Positions 43,068 through 52,100 of a stretch of 64,000 bases of DNA are shown piece after piece. The notes below the pieces were generated by a model that did not search any database, was not told the origin of the DNA, and saw only the letters and a list, made by a program, of their open reading frames with translations. Origin of the DNA: Dokdonella fugitiva (GTDB lineage Bacteria; Pseudomonadota; Gammaproteobacteria; Xanthomonadales; Rhodanobacteraceae); the NCBI RefSeq assembly GCF_004342425.1, contig NZ_SLWQ01000012.1, positions 1 through 64,000 of the forward strand, written 5' to 3'. The position numbers and the translations under genes are program-made. How positions within the stretch are numbered: position 1 is the first letter of the stretch; every line of letters starts with the position of its first letter.

Positions 43068-44504
43068 ATGAATGCGCCCTTCCCCACTTGTTTGTTCGCC
43101 GCGCTGCTCGCCACCGCGGCGGGTACGCCGGCGCGCGCCGATGATGCGGCGCCGGCGCCGGTACCGGAGCACGGCGTGATCGGCGTCGACGAGTCCAAGC
43201 TCACCCCCGGCTACTGGATCGCGCGCCTTGCCGATCCGGATCGCGTCGTGCTCGATCGCGCCGCGATCGCCGTCGACAATGCGCGCCTGCGCGCGCTCGA
43301 CCCGTCGATGCACGACTTGCGCGCGTTGCCCGCGCGGCTCGATCGCTCGCTCGTCGCGGGCTGGATCGAGGACCTCTCGGGCGACGTCGAAGAGACCCTC
43401 TACGCCGTCGACGGCAAGGCGGTCGCGGCGACGCAACGCGAGGAATGGCTCGCCAACCGTGCCGTCGATGCGATCCCCGAACGTGCCGATGCACGCTACG
43501 GCCTCGTCGTCGCACGCGCGGACCTGCGCCGCTTCCCGACCACGACGCGCGTCTTCAGCGAGCCCGGCGACACCGACATCGACCGTTTCCAGGAGAGCGC
43601 GCTGTTCCCGGGCACGCCGGTCGTCATCGCGCACGCGAGCCGCGACGGTCGCTGGTGGTTCGTGGTGAGCCCGTTGTATGCGGCGTGGATCGAACGACGC
43701 TTCGTCGCCGAGGGCACGGCCGACGAGGTGTTCGCCTACGCCGAGCGCAAGCCTTACCGCATCGTCACGGGAGCGACCGTCACGACCGTCGCGACGCCGG
43801 AGCAACCCGCGGTCTCGCGCCTGCAGCTCGACATGAGTACGCGCGTGCCCGTGCTCGCCGACTGGCCCGCCGGACGGCCGGTCAATGGCGAGCACCCGTA
43901 CAGCTCGCACGTGATCCAGCTGCCGCTGCGCCGCGACGACGGCTCGCTCGCGTTCACGCCCGCGCTGCTGCAGAAGCGCATGGACACCAACAGCGACTAC
44001 CTGCCGCTGACGCGCGCGAACCTGCTGCGCCAGGCGTTCAAGTTCCTCGGCGAACGCTACGGTTGGGGCCACTCGTACGACGCGCGCGACTGCAGCGGCT
44101 TCGTCTCCGACGTCTACCGCAGCATGGGCGTGCAGATGCCGCGCAACACGCGCGACCAGAGCCTCAGCGCGGGCCTGCGCCACACCGCGTTCGGCGACGC
44201 CGACGACCACGACGCGCGCGTCGCCGCGGCGCGCGCGCTCGAAGTCGGCGACCTCGTCTACATCCCCGGCCACGTGATGATGGCGATCGGCGACGTCGAC
44301 GGCGAGCCGTACGTGATCCACGACACCACCGGCCTCAGCTACCGCCGGCAGGACGGCAGCATGGCGCGCGTGCTTCTCAACGCCGTGTCGGTCTCGCCGT
44401 TGCTGCCGCTGCAGTTCAACGACAAGGATTACTACGTCGACCGCATGACCAGCATCGTGCGGATCCGCCCCGACGCCACCAAGGACGCGACGAACCGGCC
44501 ATGA
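43068..44504 (+). CDS. exported NlpC/P60 (C40) endopeptidase with SH3-like domains
   Basis: 478 residues. A signal peptide (to about residue 24) is followed by SH3b-type domains in the middle (about residues 140-270, with RDGRWWFVVSPLYAAWI in part), then the C40 catalytic domain. Its catalytic Cys is in DCSGFVSDVYRSMG (Cys342) and the His in VYIPGHVMMAIG (about 402), with a further VIHDTTG. The layout resembles gamma-D-glutamyl-diamino acid endopeptidases such as YkfC, which cut between D-Glu and the diamino acid of stem peptides. The stop overlaps the epimerase start (ATGA), which fits the YkfC-YkfB pairing known from Bacillus. Confidence 0.88.
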   Translation: MNAPFPTCLFAALLATAAGTPARADDAAPAPVPEHGVIGVDESKLTPGYWIARLADPDRVVLDRAAIAVDNARLRALDPSMHDLRALPARLDRSLVAGWIEDLSGDVEETLYAVDGKAVAATQREEWLANRAVDAIPERADARYGLVVARADLRRFPTTTRVFSEPGDTDIDRFQESALFPGTPVVIAHASRDGRWWFVVSPLYAAWIERRFVAEGTADEVFAYAERKPYRIVTGATVTTVATPEQPAVSRLQLDMSTRVPVLADWPAGRPVNGEHPYSSHVIQLPLRRDDGSLAFTPALLQKRMDTNSDYLPLTRANLLRQAFKFLGERYGWGHSYDARDCSGFVSDVYRSMGVQMPRNTRDQSLSAGLRHTAFGDADDHDARVAAARALEVGDLVYIPGHVMMAIGDVDGEPYVIHDTTGLSYRRQDGSMARVLLNAVSVSPLLPLQFNDKDYYVDRMTSIVRIRPDATKDATNRP

Positions 44505-45595
44505 AGATCACCGACATCCGTTTCGGCATGCTGCGCGTGCCCCTGAAGACGCCGTTCAAGACCGCGCTGCGCACGGTCGACATGGTCGAGGACATCGTCG
44601 TCATTGTGAACACCGACACCGGCCATGTCGGCTACGGCGAGGCGCCGGCGACCGCGGTCATCACCGGCGATACGCACGGCTCGATCGTCGAGGCGATCCG
44701 ACACTATATCTCGCCGCGCCTGATCGGCGCCGACGTCGCCGACCTCAACCGCATCACGCGCCTGGTCCAGGGCGCGATGGAGAAGAATTCGAGTGCGAAG
44801 GCGGCGGTCGAGATCGCCGTCTACGACCTGTTCGGCCAGCTCTACGGCGCGCCGCTCTACCGCCTGCTCGGCGGCGGCGACCCGGTCATCACGACCGACA
44901 TCACGATCAGCGTCGACTACATCGACAAGATGGTCGCCGACTCGATCGCGGCGGTGGATCGCGGCTTCGAGTCGCTGAAGATCAAGGTCGGCAAGGACAT
45001 CGGCGTCGACATCGAACGGGTCAAGGCGATCTATGCCGCGGTCGAAGGCCGCGCGCTGCTGCGCCTCGACGCCAACCAGGGCTGGACGGCGAAACAGGCG
45101 GTGTATGCGCTGCAGACGCTCGAGGACGCCGGCGTGCGGCTGGAGCTGGTCGAGCAGCCGGTCAAGGCGCAGGACCTCGACGGCATGAAGTACGTGACCG
45201 AACGCGTGCACACGCCGATCATGGCCGACGAAAGCGTGTTCGGGCCGACCGAAGTGATCGAGTTGATCCGCATGCGCGCGGCCGACATCATCAACATCAA
45301 GCTCATGAAGACCGGCGGCATCTCCAACGCGATCCGCATCGCCGACATCGCGGCGATGTACGAAGTCGAATGCATGATCGGTTGCATGCTCGAAACCAGC
45401 ATCAGCGTCGCCGCGGCGGTGCACGTCGCGGTGGCGAAGGCGCACGCGATCACCAAGGTCGACCTCGACGGCCCGTCGCTGTGCGCGTTCAACCCGGTCG
45501 ACGGCGGCGTCATCTTCAACGAGTCGGAGATCAGCGTGACCGATGCCCCCGGCCTCGGCATCCGCGAGATCCGCGGCCTCGAGCTGCTCGCCTGA
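44501..45595 (+). CDS. dipeptide epimerase, L-Ala-D/L-Glu type (enolase superfamily)
   Basis: 364 residues of the muconate-lactonising/enolase group. The acid-base KxK is in LKIKVGKD (about 160-162), metal ligands are in LRLDANQG (about 190), LVEQPV (about 216) and IMADES (about 241), and the second catalytic Lys is in IINIKLMKTGG. GCMLETSISVAAAVHVAVAK and DLDGPSL (about 322) fit dipeptide epimerases, where the Asp pair holds the peptide N-terminus. Such enzymes turn L-Ala-D-Glu into L-Ala-L-Glu so that ordinary peptidases can split it. Coupled to the endopeptidase gene by a four-base overlap. Confidence 0.9.
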   Translation: MKITDIRFGMLRVPLKTPFKTALRTVDMVEDIVVIVNTDTGHVGYGEAPATAVITGDTHGSIVEAIRHYISPRLIGADVADLNRITRLVQGAMEKNSSAKAAVEIAVYDLFGQLYGAPLYRLLGGGDPVITTDITISVDYIDKMVADSIAAVDRGFESLKIKVGKDIGVDIERVKAIYAAVEGRALLRLDANQGWTAKQAVYALQTLEDAGVRLELVEQPVKAQDLDGMKYVTERVHTPIMADESVFGPTEVIELIRMRAADIINIKLMKTGGISNAIRIADIAAMYEVECMIGCMLETSISVAAAVHVAVAKAHAITKVDLDGPSLCAFNPVDGGVIFNESEISVTDAPGLGIREIRGLELLA

Positions 45596-45602
45596 GACGA
45601 CG

Positions 45603-46445
45603 ATGTCGCCCCTCCTGAAGATACGCGCCGAACGTGACCAGATGTCCGCGATCGAGCGGCGCATCGCCGACTACATCCTCGAGAACGCGCACCTGCTGCG
45701 CGACTACTCCTCGCAACAGCTCGCCAACGCACTGAAGATCAGCCAGTCGAGCGTGGTCAAGTTCAGCCAGAAGCTCGGCTTCAAGGGCTATCCGGACCTC
45801 AAGTACTCGGTCGGCGAATCGATCGCGCGTGGCGACGGCGAGACGAACGGCAGCGCGGAACCCGTGCGCGACGACCCGCATGCGGCGCTGGCGGAAAGCC
45901 TCTGGCATCGCAAGTCGCAGGCCGAGCAGGAGACGCGGTTGATCAACCCGGCCAGCCGCATCGACGCGATCGCCGCGGCGATCGACGCCGCCGGCAAGGT
46001 GTTCGTCATCGGCCTCGGCGAAGACGGCATCCCCGCGCGCGCGTTCGCGATCCGCCTCTCGCTGCTCGACATCCTGACCGTGCATCACTTCGATCCCGTG
46101 CTGATGGCGGCGGGAATTGCCGGCGCCAGCGCGGGCGACGTCCTGTTCGCGTTCTCCGAACACGGCAACCAGCCCGCGCTATGCCAGATCGGGCGGCAGT
46201 TCCGCGAACGCCACGGCAAGCTCGTGTCGGTCACGCGGCATACTGCCAATGCGCTCTGCACGATCGCCGATTTCCCGCTGCTCGTCTCGGCGCACGATGA
46301 ACGCGCGCACATCGAGCCGCTGCTGTACCAGTCCGCGTTGCGGCACCTGCTCGACATGATCTTCGTGCTGCTGTGCGAACGCGGCGAGCGCCTGGCGCAG
46401 CTCGACGGCAACCTCGAGCGCATCCGCGCGATGCTCGAGCACTGA
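45603..46445 (+). CDS. RpiR family transcriptional regulator
   Basis: 280 residues. An RpiR-type HTH (about residues 1-77: AIERRIADYILENAHLL, SSQQLANALKISQSSVVKFSQKLGF in part) is followed by a SIS sugar-isomerase domain (about 120-260, KVFVIGLGEDGIPARAFAIRL in part). RpiR proteins sense phosphorylated sugars; MurR of E. coli senses MurNAc-6-phosphate. Located seven bases after the epimerase gene, so it likely regulates this locus in response to a cell-wall-derived sugar phosphate, which is inference. Confidence 0.88.
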   Translation: MSPLLKIRAERDQMSAIERRIADYILENAHLLRDYSSQQLANALKISQSSVVKFSQKLGFKGYPDLKYSVGESIARGDGETNGSAEPVRDDPHAALAESLWHRKSQAEQETRLINPASRIDAIAAAIDAAGKVFVIGLGEDGIPARAFAIRLSLLDILTVHHFDPVLMAAGIAGASAGDVLFAFSEHGNQPALCQIGRQFRERHGKLVSVTRHTANALCTIADFPLLVSAHDERAHIEPLLYQSALRHLLDMIFVLLCERGERLAQLDGNLERIRAMLEH

Positions 46446-46446
46446 G

Positions 46447-47208
46447 ATGCGCTTCGCCCTGCTCCTCGTGCTCGCGTGCGGCGTCGCCGTGCTGGCCTGC
46501 GCGTGTGCGCGCGCACCGCGCGCACCCGAACCGGCGTGGGCAGCCGCGCGACAGCTCGTGCTCGTGACGACCGCCGACTGGGATGCGACGCGCGGCACGC
46601 TGCACCTCTTCGAGCGCACGAGCGACGGCTGGCGCGGCATGGACGCGTTCCCCGTCACGATCGGCCGTGGCGGCTCGGCCTGGGGCATCGGCCTGCATCC
46701 GGATCAAACGGGGCCGCGCAAGCGCGAGGGCGATGGCCGCAGCCCTGCCGGCGTCTTCTCGATCGGCACGGCATTCGGCTACGCGCCCGCGGCAGCGACC
46801 GGCCTCGCCTATGCACCGATGGACGAGGGCCACTGGTGCATCGACGACGACGCGTCGCCGCTCTACAACCGCATCGTCGATACGCGCGATGTCGGTGCGG
46901 TCGCCGTCGCGGGTTCGACCGAACCGATGCGGCGCGACCTGCACGCCGGTGGCGACATGCGCTATGCGCTCGGCTTCGTGATCGAACACAATCCGCAGCA
47001 CGAACGCGGCGCGGGCAGCTGCATCTTCGCGCACCTGTGGCGCGACGGCGGCACGACCGCGGGTTGCACGGCGATGGCGGGCGATGCGATGAGGCGCCTG
47101 CTCGCGAGCCTGCGCGCCGACGCCGATCCGGTGTTCGTGCTGTTGCCGTGGCCGGAGTACCGCCGACTGCAGGCAGCGTGGCGGCTGCCGCTCGTCGCGC
47201 AGCCGTAG
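46447..47208 (+). CDS. L,D-transpeptidase (YkuD family), exported
   Basis: A 253-residue protein. An N-terminal hydrophobic signal contains several Cys (VLACACA), so it may be a lipoprotein. The YkuD catalytic stretch is IFAHLWRDGGTTAGCTAMAG: a His followed by the nucleophile Cys in the T-x-GC motif. YafK-like proteins of this type act as L,D-transpeptidases or as amidases that remove peptide cross-links or Braun lipoprotein. It begins one base after the RpiR stop, within the same operon. In this setting an endopeptidase role in freeing stem peptides is possible. Confidence 0.85.
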   Translation: MRFALLLVLACGVAVLACACARAPRAPEPAWAAARQLVLVTTADWDATRGTLHLFERTSDGWRGMDAFPVTIGRGGSAWGIGLHPDQTGPRKREGDGRSPAGVFSIGTAFGYAPAAATGLAYAPMDEGHWCIDDDASPLYNRIVDTRDVGAVAVAGSTEPMRRDLHAGGDMRYALGFVIEHNPQHERGAGSCIFAHLWRDGGTTAGCTAMAGDAMRRLLASLRADADPVFVLLPWPEYRRLQAAWRLPLVAQP

Positions 47209-47240
47209 CCATTCCTTTCCAACGACGACCGGACCTTCGC

Positions 47241-48485
47241 ATGTCGAACACGCTCCGCATCCTGCTCGGCCTCGTGGCAGGCGCGGCCGCCGGCCTGCTG
47301 CTCGCGTGGCTCGATCCCGCGATCGCCGAACGCGCCGTCGCGTTCGCCCAGCCGATCGGGCGGCTGTGGCTCAATGCACTGCAGATGACGGTCGTGCCCC
47401 TCGTGCTCGCGCTCGTCGTGATCGGCGTCGGCGCCGCCAACGACGCGGCCGCATCCGGGCGCATCGCGCGCCGCGCGATCGTCGTCTTCGCGCTGCTGCT
47501 GACCGCGGGCGCCGTGTTCGCCGCGGTCGTCGATCCGCTGCTGCTCTCGCTGCTGCCACGCGACCCCATCGCGATCGAAAAGCTCCGCGCCGCGATCCCC
47601 GCCGGGGCTAGCACGCCGGCCACGGTCGGCTTCGGCGACTGGTTCGCCGGCGTCGTCCCGGTCAATGCGATCGCCGCGGCGGCGCAGGGGGCGATGCTGC
47701 CGCTGGTCGTGTTCGCGCTGTTCTTCGGCTTCGCGCTCACGCGCATCGAGACGGGCCGCCGCGAACGCATGCTCGAGTTCTTCCAGGCCATCGCCGACAC
47801 GATGATCGTGATCGTGCGCTGGGTGCTGTGGGCGGCGCCGCTCGGCGTGTTCGCGCTGATCTTCGCCGTCTGCGCGCACGCCGGCGCGGGCGTGCTGGGT
47901 GCGCTCGGCGGTTACATCGCGATGCAATGCGCGACCTATGCAGCGATGGCCCTGCTGCTCTACCCGCTGGCGATCATCGTCGGCCGCGAAGCACCGCGGC
48001 GCTGGGTCGCGGGGCTGCTGCCGCCGCAGGTGGTCGCCGCGAGCACGCAATCCTCGCTCGCCTCGCTGCCCGCGATGCTCGAAAGCGCGCGTGACCGGCT
48101 CGGGCATCCGCGCGCGGTGTCCGCGCTCGTGCTGCCGATGGCGGTGTCGCTGTTCCGGCTGACCAGCCCGATGCAGTACATCGGCGCGGCCTCTTTCGTC
48201 GCGTGGATTCACGGCGTCGACGTGCCACTCGCGCAACTCGCGCTCGCCACCGCGCTCGCGGTGGTACTGAGTCTCGGTGCCGTCGGCCTGCCCGGCCAGG
48301 TCAGCTTCATGGCCGCGACGATGCCGGTCACCTCGACGATGGGCCTGCCGGTCGAGCCCCTCGGCCTGCTGCTCGCGGTCGACACCGTGCCCGACGTGTT
48401 CGCGACCGTCGGCAACGTCACGGGGGACCTCACCGCGAACAGCCTCGTCGCGCGAGGGGTGCGCGACGAGGCTGCGACGGCGTAG
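47241..48485 (+). CDS. dicarboxylate/amino acid:cation symporter (DAACS/GltP type)
   Basis: A 414-residue inner-membrane protein with eight membrane segments and two hairpins. Landmarks are LWLNALQMTVVPLVLALVV, the Ser-rich hairpin ASTQSSLASLPAML, SLFRLTSPMQYIGAASF and GLPGQVSFMAATMPV, with VDTVPDVFATVGNVTGDL at the end. The family takes up glutamate, aspartate or C4-dicarboxylates with sodium or protons. As the last gene of the operon it could bring in the glutamate produced by stem-peptide breakdown in the periplasm. The SD region GGACC is weak. Confidence 0.88.
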   Translation: MSNTLRILLGLVAGAAAGLLLAWLDPAIAERAVAFAQPIGRLWLNALQMTVVPLVLALVVIGVGAANDAAASGRIARRAIVVFALLLTAGAVFAAVVDPLLLSLLPRDPIAIEKLRAAIPAGASTPATVGFGDWFAGVVPVNAIAAAAQGAMLPLVVFALFFGFALTRIETGRRERMLEFFQAIADTMIVIVRWVLWAAPLGVFALIFAVCAHAGAGVLGALGGYIAMQCATYAAMALLLYPLAIIVGREAPRRWVAGLLPPQVVAASTQSSLASLPAMLESARDRLGHPRAVSALVLPMAVSLFRLTSPMQYIGAASFVAWIHGVDVPLAQLALATALAVVLSLGAVGLPGQVSFMAATMPVTSTMGLPVEPLGLLLAVDTVPDVFATVGNVTGDLTANSLVARGVRDEAATA

Positions 48486-48491
48486 GGGGTC

Positions 48492-48520
48492 GGCGGGTCC
48501 GCGCGCGTCAACCGCCCGCC
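48492..48520. terminator. possible bidirectional hairpin between convergent genes
   Basis: GGCGGG (48492-48497) pairs with CCCGCC (48515-48520) with GC-rich extension on both sides. It lies seven bases after the symporter stop, and the DUF4142 gene ends 17 bases beyond it on the other strand. No T-run is present. Confidence 0.35.
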
Positions 48521-48536
48521 CGATCCGCGTTGGGCG

Positions 48537-49070
48537 TCACTCGCGGGCGAGGCCCGCGCGGGCGAGGCGGTCCTCCGCCTGGCGCTGGTTGCTGCGCAGT
48601 GCCGGCAGCATCGTCTCGGCATACTGGCGGATGTCGGGGTCGCGACTCGTGTCGCGCGCCGCCTCGTACAGCGCGATCATGTCGGCACTGTCGCGCGCGA
48701 GGTCCTCGACGTACATGCGATCGACGTCGACGTCGCGGCGCAGCAGGTCGTCGGCCTCCGATTGCGCGCGCGGCGACATGCGGTGATCGAGCTCGACGTT
48801 CTTCGCCGTCGCGAGCATGCGCAGCGCGTCGTCGGCCTTGCGGTGGCTGCCCAGCACGTTTTCGGCGAGCGAACGCACGCTGGTGCGGGCACGCCCGGTC
48901 ACGCGCATCGCGAACGTGAGCTGGTCGATGTTGGCGGTATCGGCGGTACGCAGGAAGTCGACGTCGGCCTGGTCGAGCGCGCCAGCCGGAACCTCCACCA
49001 CTTCGCGCATCTGCGCGCTGGCGCCGAATGAAAGGGCCGCGAGCGCCGCGGCGAGAAGGATGTTGCGCAT
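48537..49070 (-). CDS. DUF4142 family exported protein
   Basis: 177 residues with a signal peptide (MRNILLAAALAALSFGASA) and a helical body. The pattern LDQADVDFLRTADTANIDQLTFA followed by helices rich in Arg and Asp, and KNVELDHRMSP with SEADDLLRRDVDVDRMYVEDLARD (quoted in part), fits the ferritin-like DUF4142 family. Some homologues are induced by stress. The four-helix fold suggests a structural or metal-binding periplasmic role, which is not proven. Single gene, convergent with the symporter. Confidence 0.78.
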   Translation of the reverse strand: MRNILLAAALAALSFGASAQMREVVEVPAGALDQADVDFLRTADTANIDQLTFAMRVTGRARTSVRSLAENVLGSHRKADDALRMLATAKNVELDHRMSPRAQSEADDLLRRDVDVDRMYVEDLARDSADMIALYEAARDTSRDPDIRQYAETMLPALRSNQRQAEDRLARAGLARE

Positions 49071-49193
49071 GGTCGGTTTCCTCGCTGAAGAAGAAGCGGA
49101 CCGACTATCGGCGCGACTGCCTTAACCCTGCGTATGCGCCTGCGATCGTGGTCGGCGCCGATTCATCTTGCCGACGCGCCGCATCAGCACGCG

Positions 49194-52100
49194 CTACTCT
49201 TCTTCCTGGCCGTCCGCAGGACCGGCCGCCGCGCGCAACGGGCGATCGCGCAGCAGGTGCGCCCGCATCGCCTGCTCCTCCGCGGGCGCAGGGGCACCGA
49301 CGAAGGAGACGGTGCCTGCGACGCGCTGCGCGACCGGCACGCCGTCGCGGTAGAGCACGCGCGCCGCGGCGACGTGCGGGACCTTGTCGCCGGCGAGCAG
49401 GCCGCCGGTGAGATTGAGCGGATCGGCGCCGCTCAGGCAGACGAAGCGCCCTTCGAGTGGTCGCTGGCGTACCGCGCGCAGCGCGGCGACCGCTTCCGGC
49501 ATCGCGAACTGTTCGCCGGCGATGCCGGCGATGAAGCGGCCGCCGCGGATCTCGCCGCGCGCTTCGAGCCGATGGTAGGCACGCAGCAGGTCACGCCACG
49601 GCGGCAGCCATTCCGCTTCGTACGCGAGCAGGCGCCAGCAGACGACGCCGTACCGACGCAGCAACACGCGCGCGACATGTTCGATCGTCGCTGCCTCGTC
49701 GCCCTGCGCGGTGGCGCCGCGACGCACGAGAGCCCAGCGCCCGGCATCCTCGATGCCGAACAGCGCGCTGCGGCGACCATGCCGGCGCCGCGCCGTCGAC
49801 GGGCGCTTCGACGACGGCACGAGCAGCGCGCGCAGGCCGCTGTAGCTGTCGGAGTGCACGAGGCCGGAAGCGACGAGCTCGCCGAGTGCTTCCTCGAGCT
49901 GCACGTGCAGCAGGCGCGTGCCGGACAGGAGTTCGTCGAAGAACGACGCGCCATGCCTGGACAGGTGCTCGGCGACGACCTCTGCGCGCGAGGACAGTGC
50001 CGGCGCATCCTGGTTCGCAGCGTTCGCGAGCGTCATCCAGGTGTCGAGGTTGCGCCGCTGCAGCAGCACGATCGGCGTCGCGCGCACCGGGCCCCCGGAC
50101 CGCTCGCTGCCGCCCTTGCGCGCTCGCAGTCGCGTCCAGACGAGGCGACCTGACTGGCACAGCGCGTCGAGCCAGGCGATCTCGTAGCCGTCGACGCGCG
50201 CCGGCAGGATCGAGCCCTCCCACGCGGACGCGGGCGCTTCGTAGCCTTCGAGCTGGGCGAGCACGCCGGCGAGCGCGTCGGGCCCGCTCACGCGCGTGCC
50301 GTCGGCGACGCGCTGCCAGTCGAACAGGAAGCGCATGTAGTCACGCGGCTCGACCGGCTCGATCTCGCGCCGCAGGCGCTTGACCGTGTAGCGATGGATG
50401 CGCGCGAGCAGGTGCCGCTCGCACCACTCGATTTCGCCATCGGGCGTGAGTGCCTCGCCCGAATAGCGGCCCTGCATGACGAAGCCGTTGCGTTCGAGCG
50501 CGAGCAGCGCGAGATCGACCGCGGAGCGGTCGATGCCGAGCGAGGTGGCGATCGCGGTGGGCCGCACGGGCCCGAGCGCGGTCATGCGTGCGCGCAGGAT
50601 CTCGACGAGTGCGTCCTCGGCCGTCCATGCGACCGCCGCGTATTCGGCCGGCGCCTCGATCGCCGGATCGAGCGATGCGCCCGGCAGCACGGCTGCGAAC
50701 TGCGGCAGGCGCTCGGCCGGCACCCATGCGAACGCGTCGCCGCCCGTGCCGATCGACAGGCGCGTGACGCGGCGGTCGGCGAAGAGCCGTTCGAGCCATT
50801 GCATCCAGCCATGGTTCGCGCGCGCCTCGGCCGCCGTCACGTAGGCGACGCCCATGAGCGCCGCATGCAGCTCGTCGGCCCCACGCGCCTGCGGCCAGGC
50901 TTCCTCGCGCACCGCGTCGATCGCGTCCTGGTCGAGGCGACCGAGGTCGTCGGCATGTTCGGGCGAACTCCAGCGCCGGCTGCCGACCGCCTGCGTGCGC
51001 CGCTCCTCGAGCGGCGCATCGTCGAGGAACGCATACGGGCGCGCGCCGAGGATTTCCGCCGCGAGCGGCGAGGGACCGGTGAGGTCGCGCGCGACGATGC
51101 GCGCGTCACCGCGCTCGAGCCGTTGCAGCAACGCGACGAGCGCGTCGATGTCCATCGCCTCGTGCAGGCAGTCGTGCAGGGTCTGGTCGACCAGCGGGTG
51201 CTCGGGGATCTGCCGCTCGCCGACGATGTTCTCGAGACAGGCGACCTGGTCCGGGAACACCTGCGCGAGCAGGTCTTCGGCCTTCATGCGCTGCAGCTGC
51301 GGTGGCACCTTGCTGCCGCCCTGGAAGCGCGGCAATGCGAGCGCGGTCGTCGCGTTCCAGCGGAAGCGCAGGCCGAACATCGGCGCGTCGAGCAGCGCCT
51401 GCACGAGCACGTCGCGCACGGTGTTCGAATGCAGGTATCGCGCGACTTCGTCGAGCGGAAAGCTGTGGCTCGTCGACAGCGAAAGGATGATCGCGTCCTC
51501 GGTCGCGGCCGCCTGCAGCTCGAAGTTGAACGTGCGGCAGAACCGCTTGCGCAGGGCGAGGCCCCAGGCGCGGTTCATGCGGCTGCCGAATGGCGTGTGG
51601 ATGACGAGCTGGGTTCCGCCCGATTCGTCGAAGAAGCGCTCCATCGCGAGCGTATGCTGGGTCGGCAGCACACCGAGCGCGATCTTCGCCGAGCCGAGGT
51701 AGTCGACGATCTGGCGCGCGGCCGCCGCGCCGATGCCGACCTCGGCGACGAGCCAGTCGACGGTTTGCTGCACGCTCTCGCCGAGTTCGCCGGGCAGCGC
51801 ATCGGCGCCGGCGAGGCGTGCGCCGACTTCTTCGCGCAGGCGCGATACGGCGAACGACAATTCGTCGCTGCGGCCCGGCGCCTCGCCGAGCCAGAACGGG
51901 ATCGTCGGCGGCGCGCCCTGCGCGTCCTCGACGCGGATGCGCCCGCGCTCGACCCGCAGCACGCGATAGGCGTGGTTGCCGAGCTGGAAGATGTCGCCGG
52001 CGATGCTCTCGACGGCGAAGTCCTCGTGCACGCTGCCGATCATCGTCGCCTGCGGCTCGAGCACGACTTCGTAGTCTGCGGTATCGGGGATCGCACCGCC

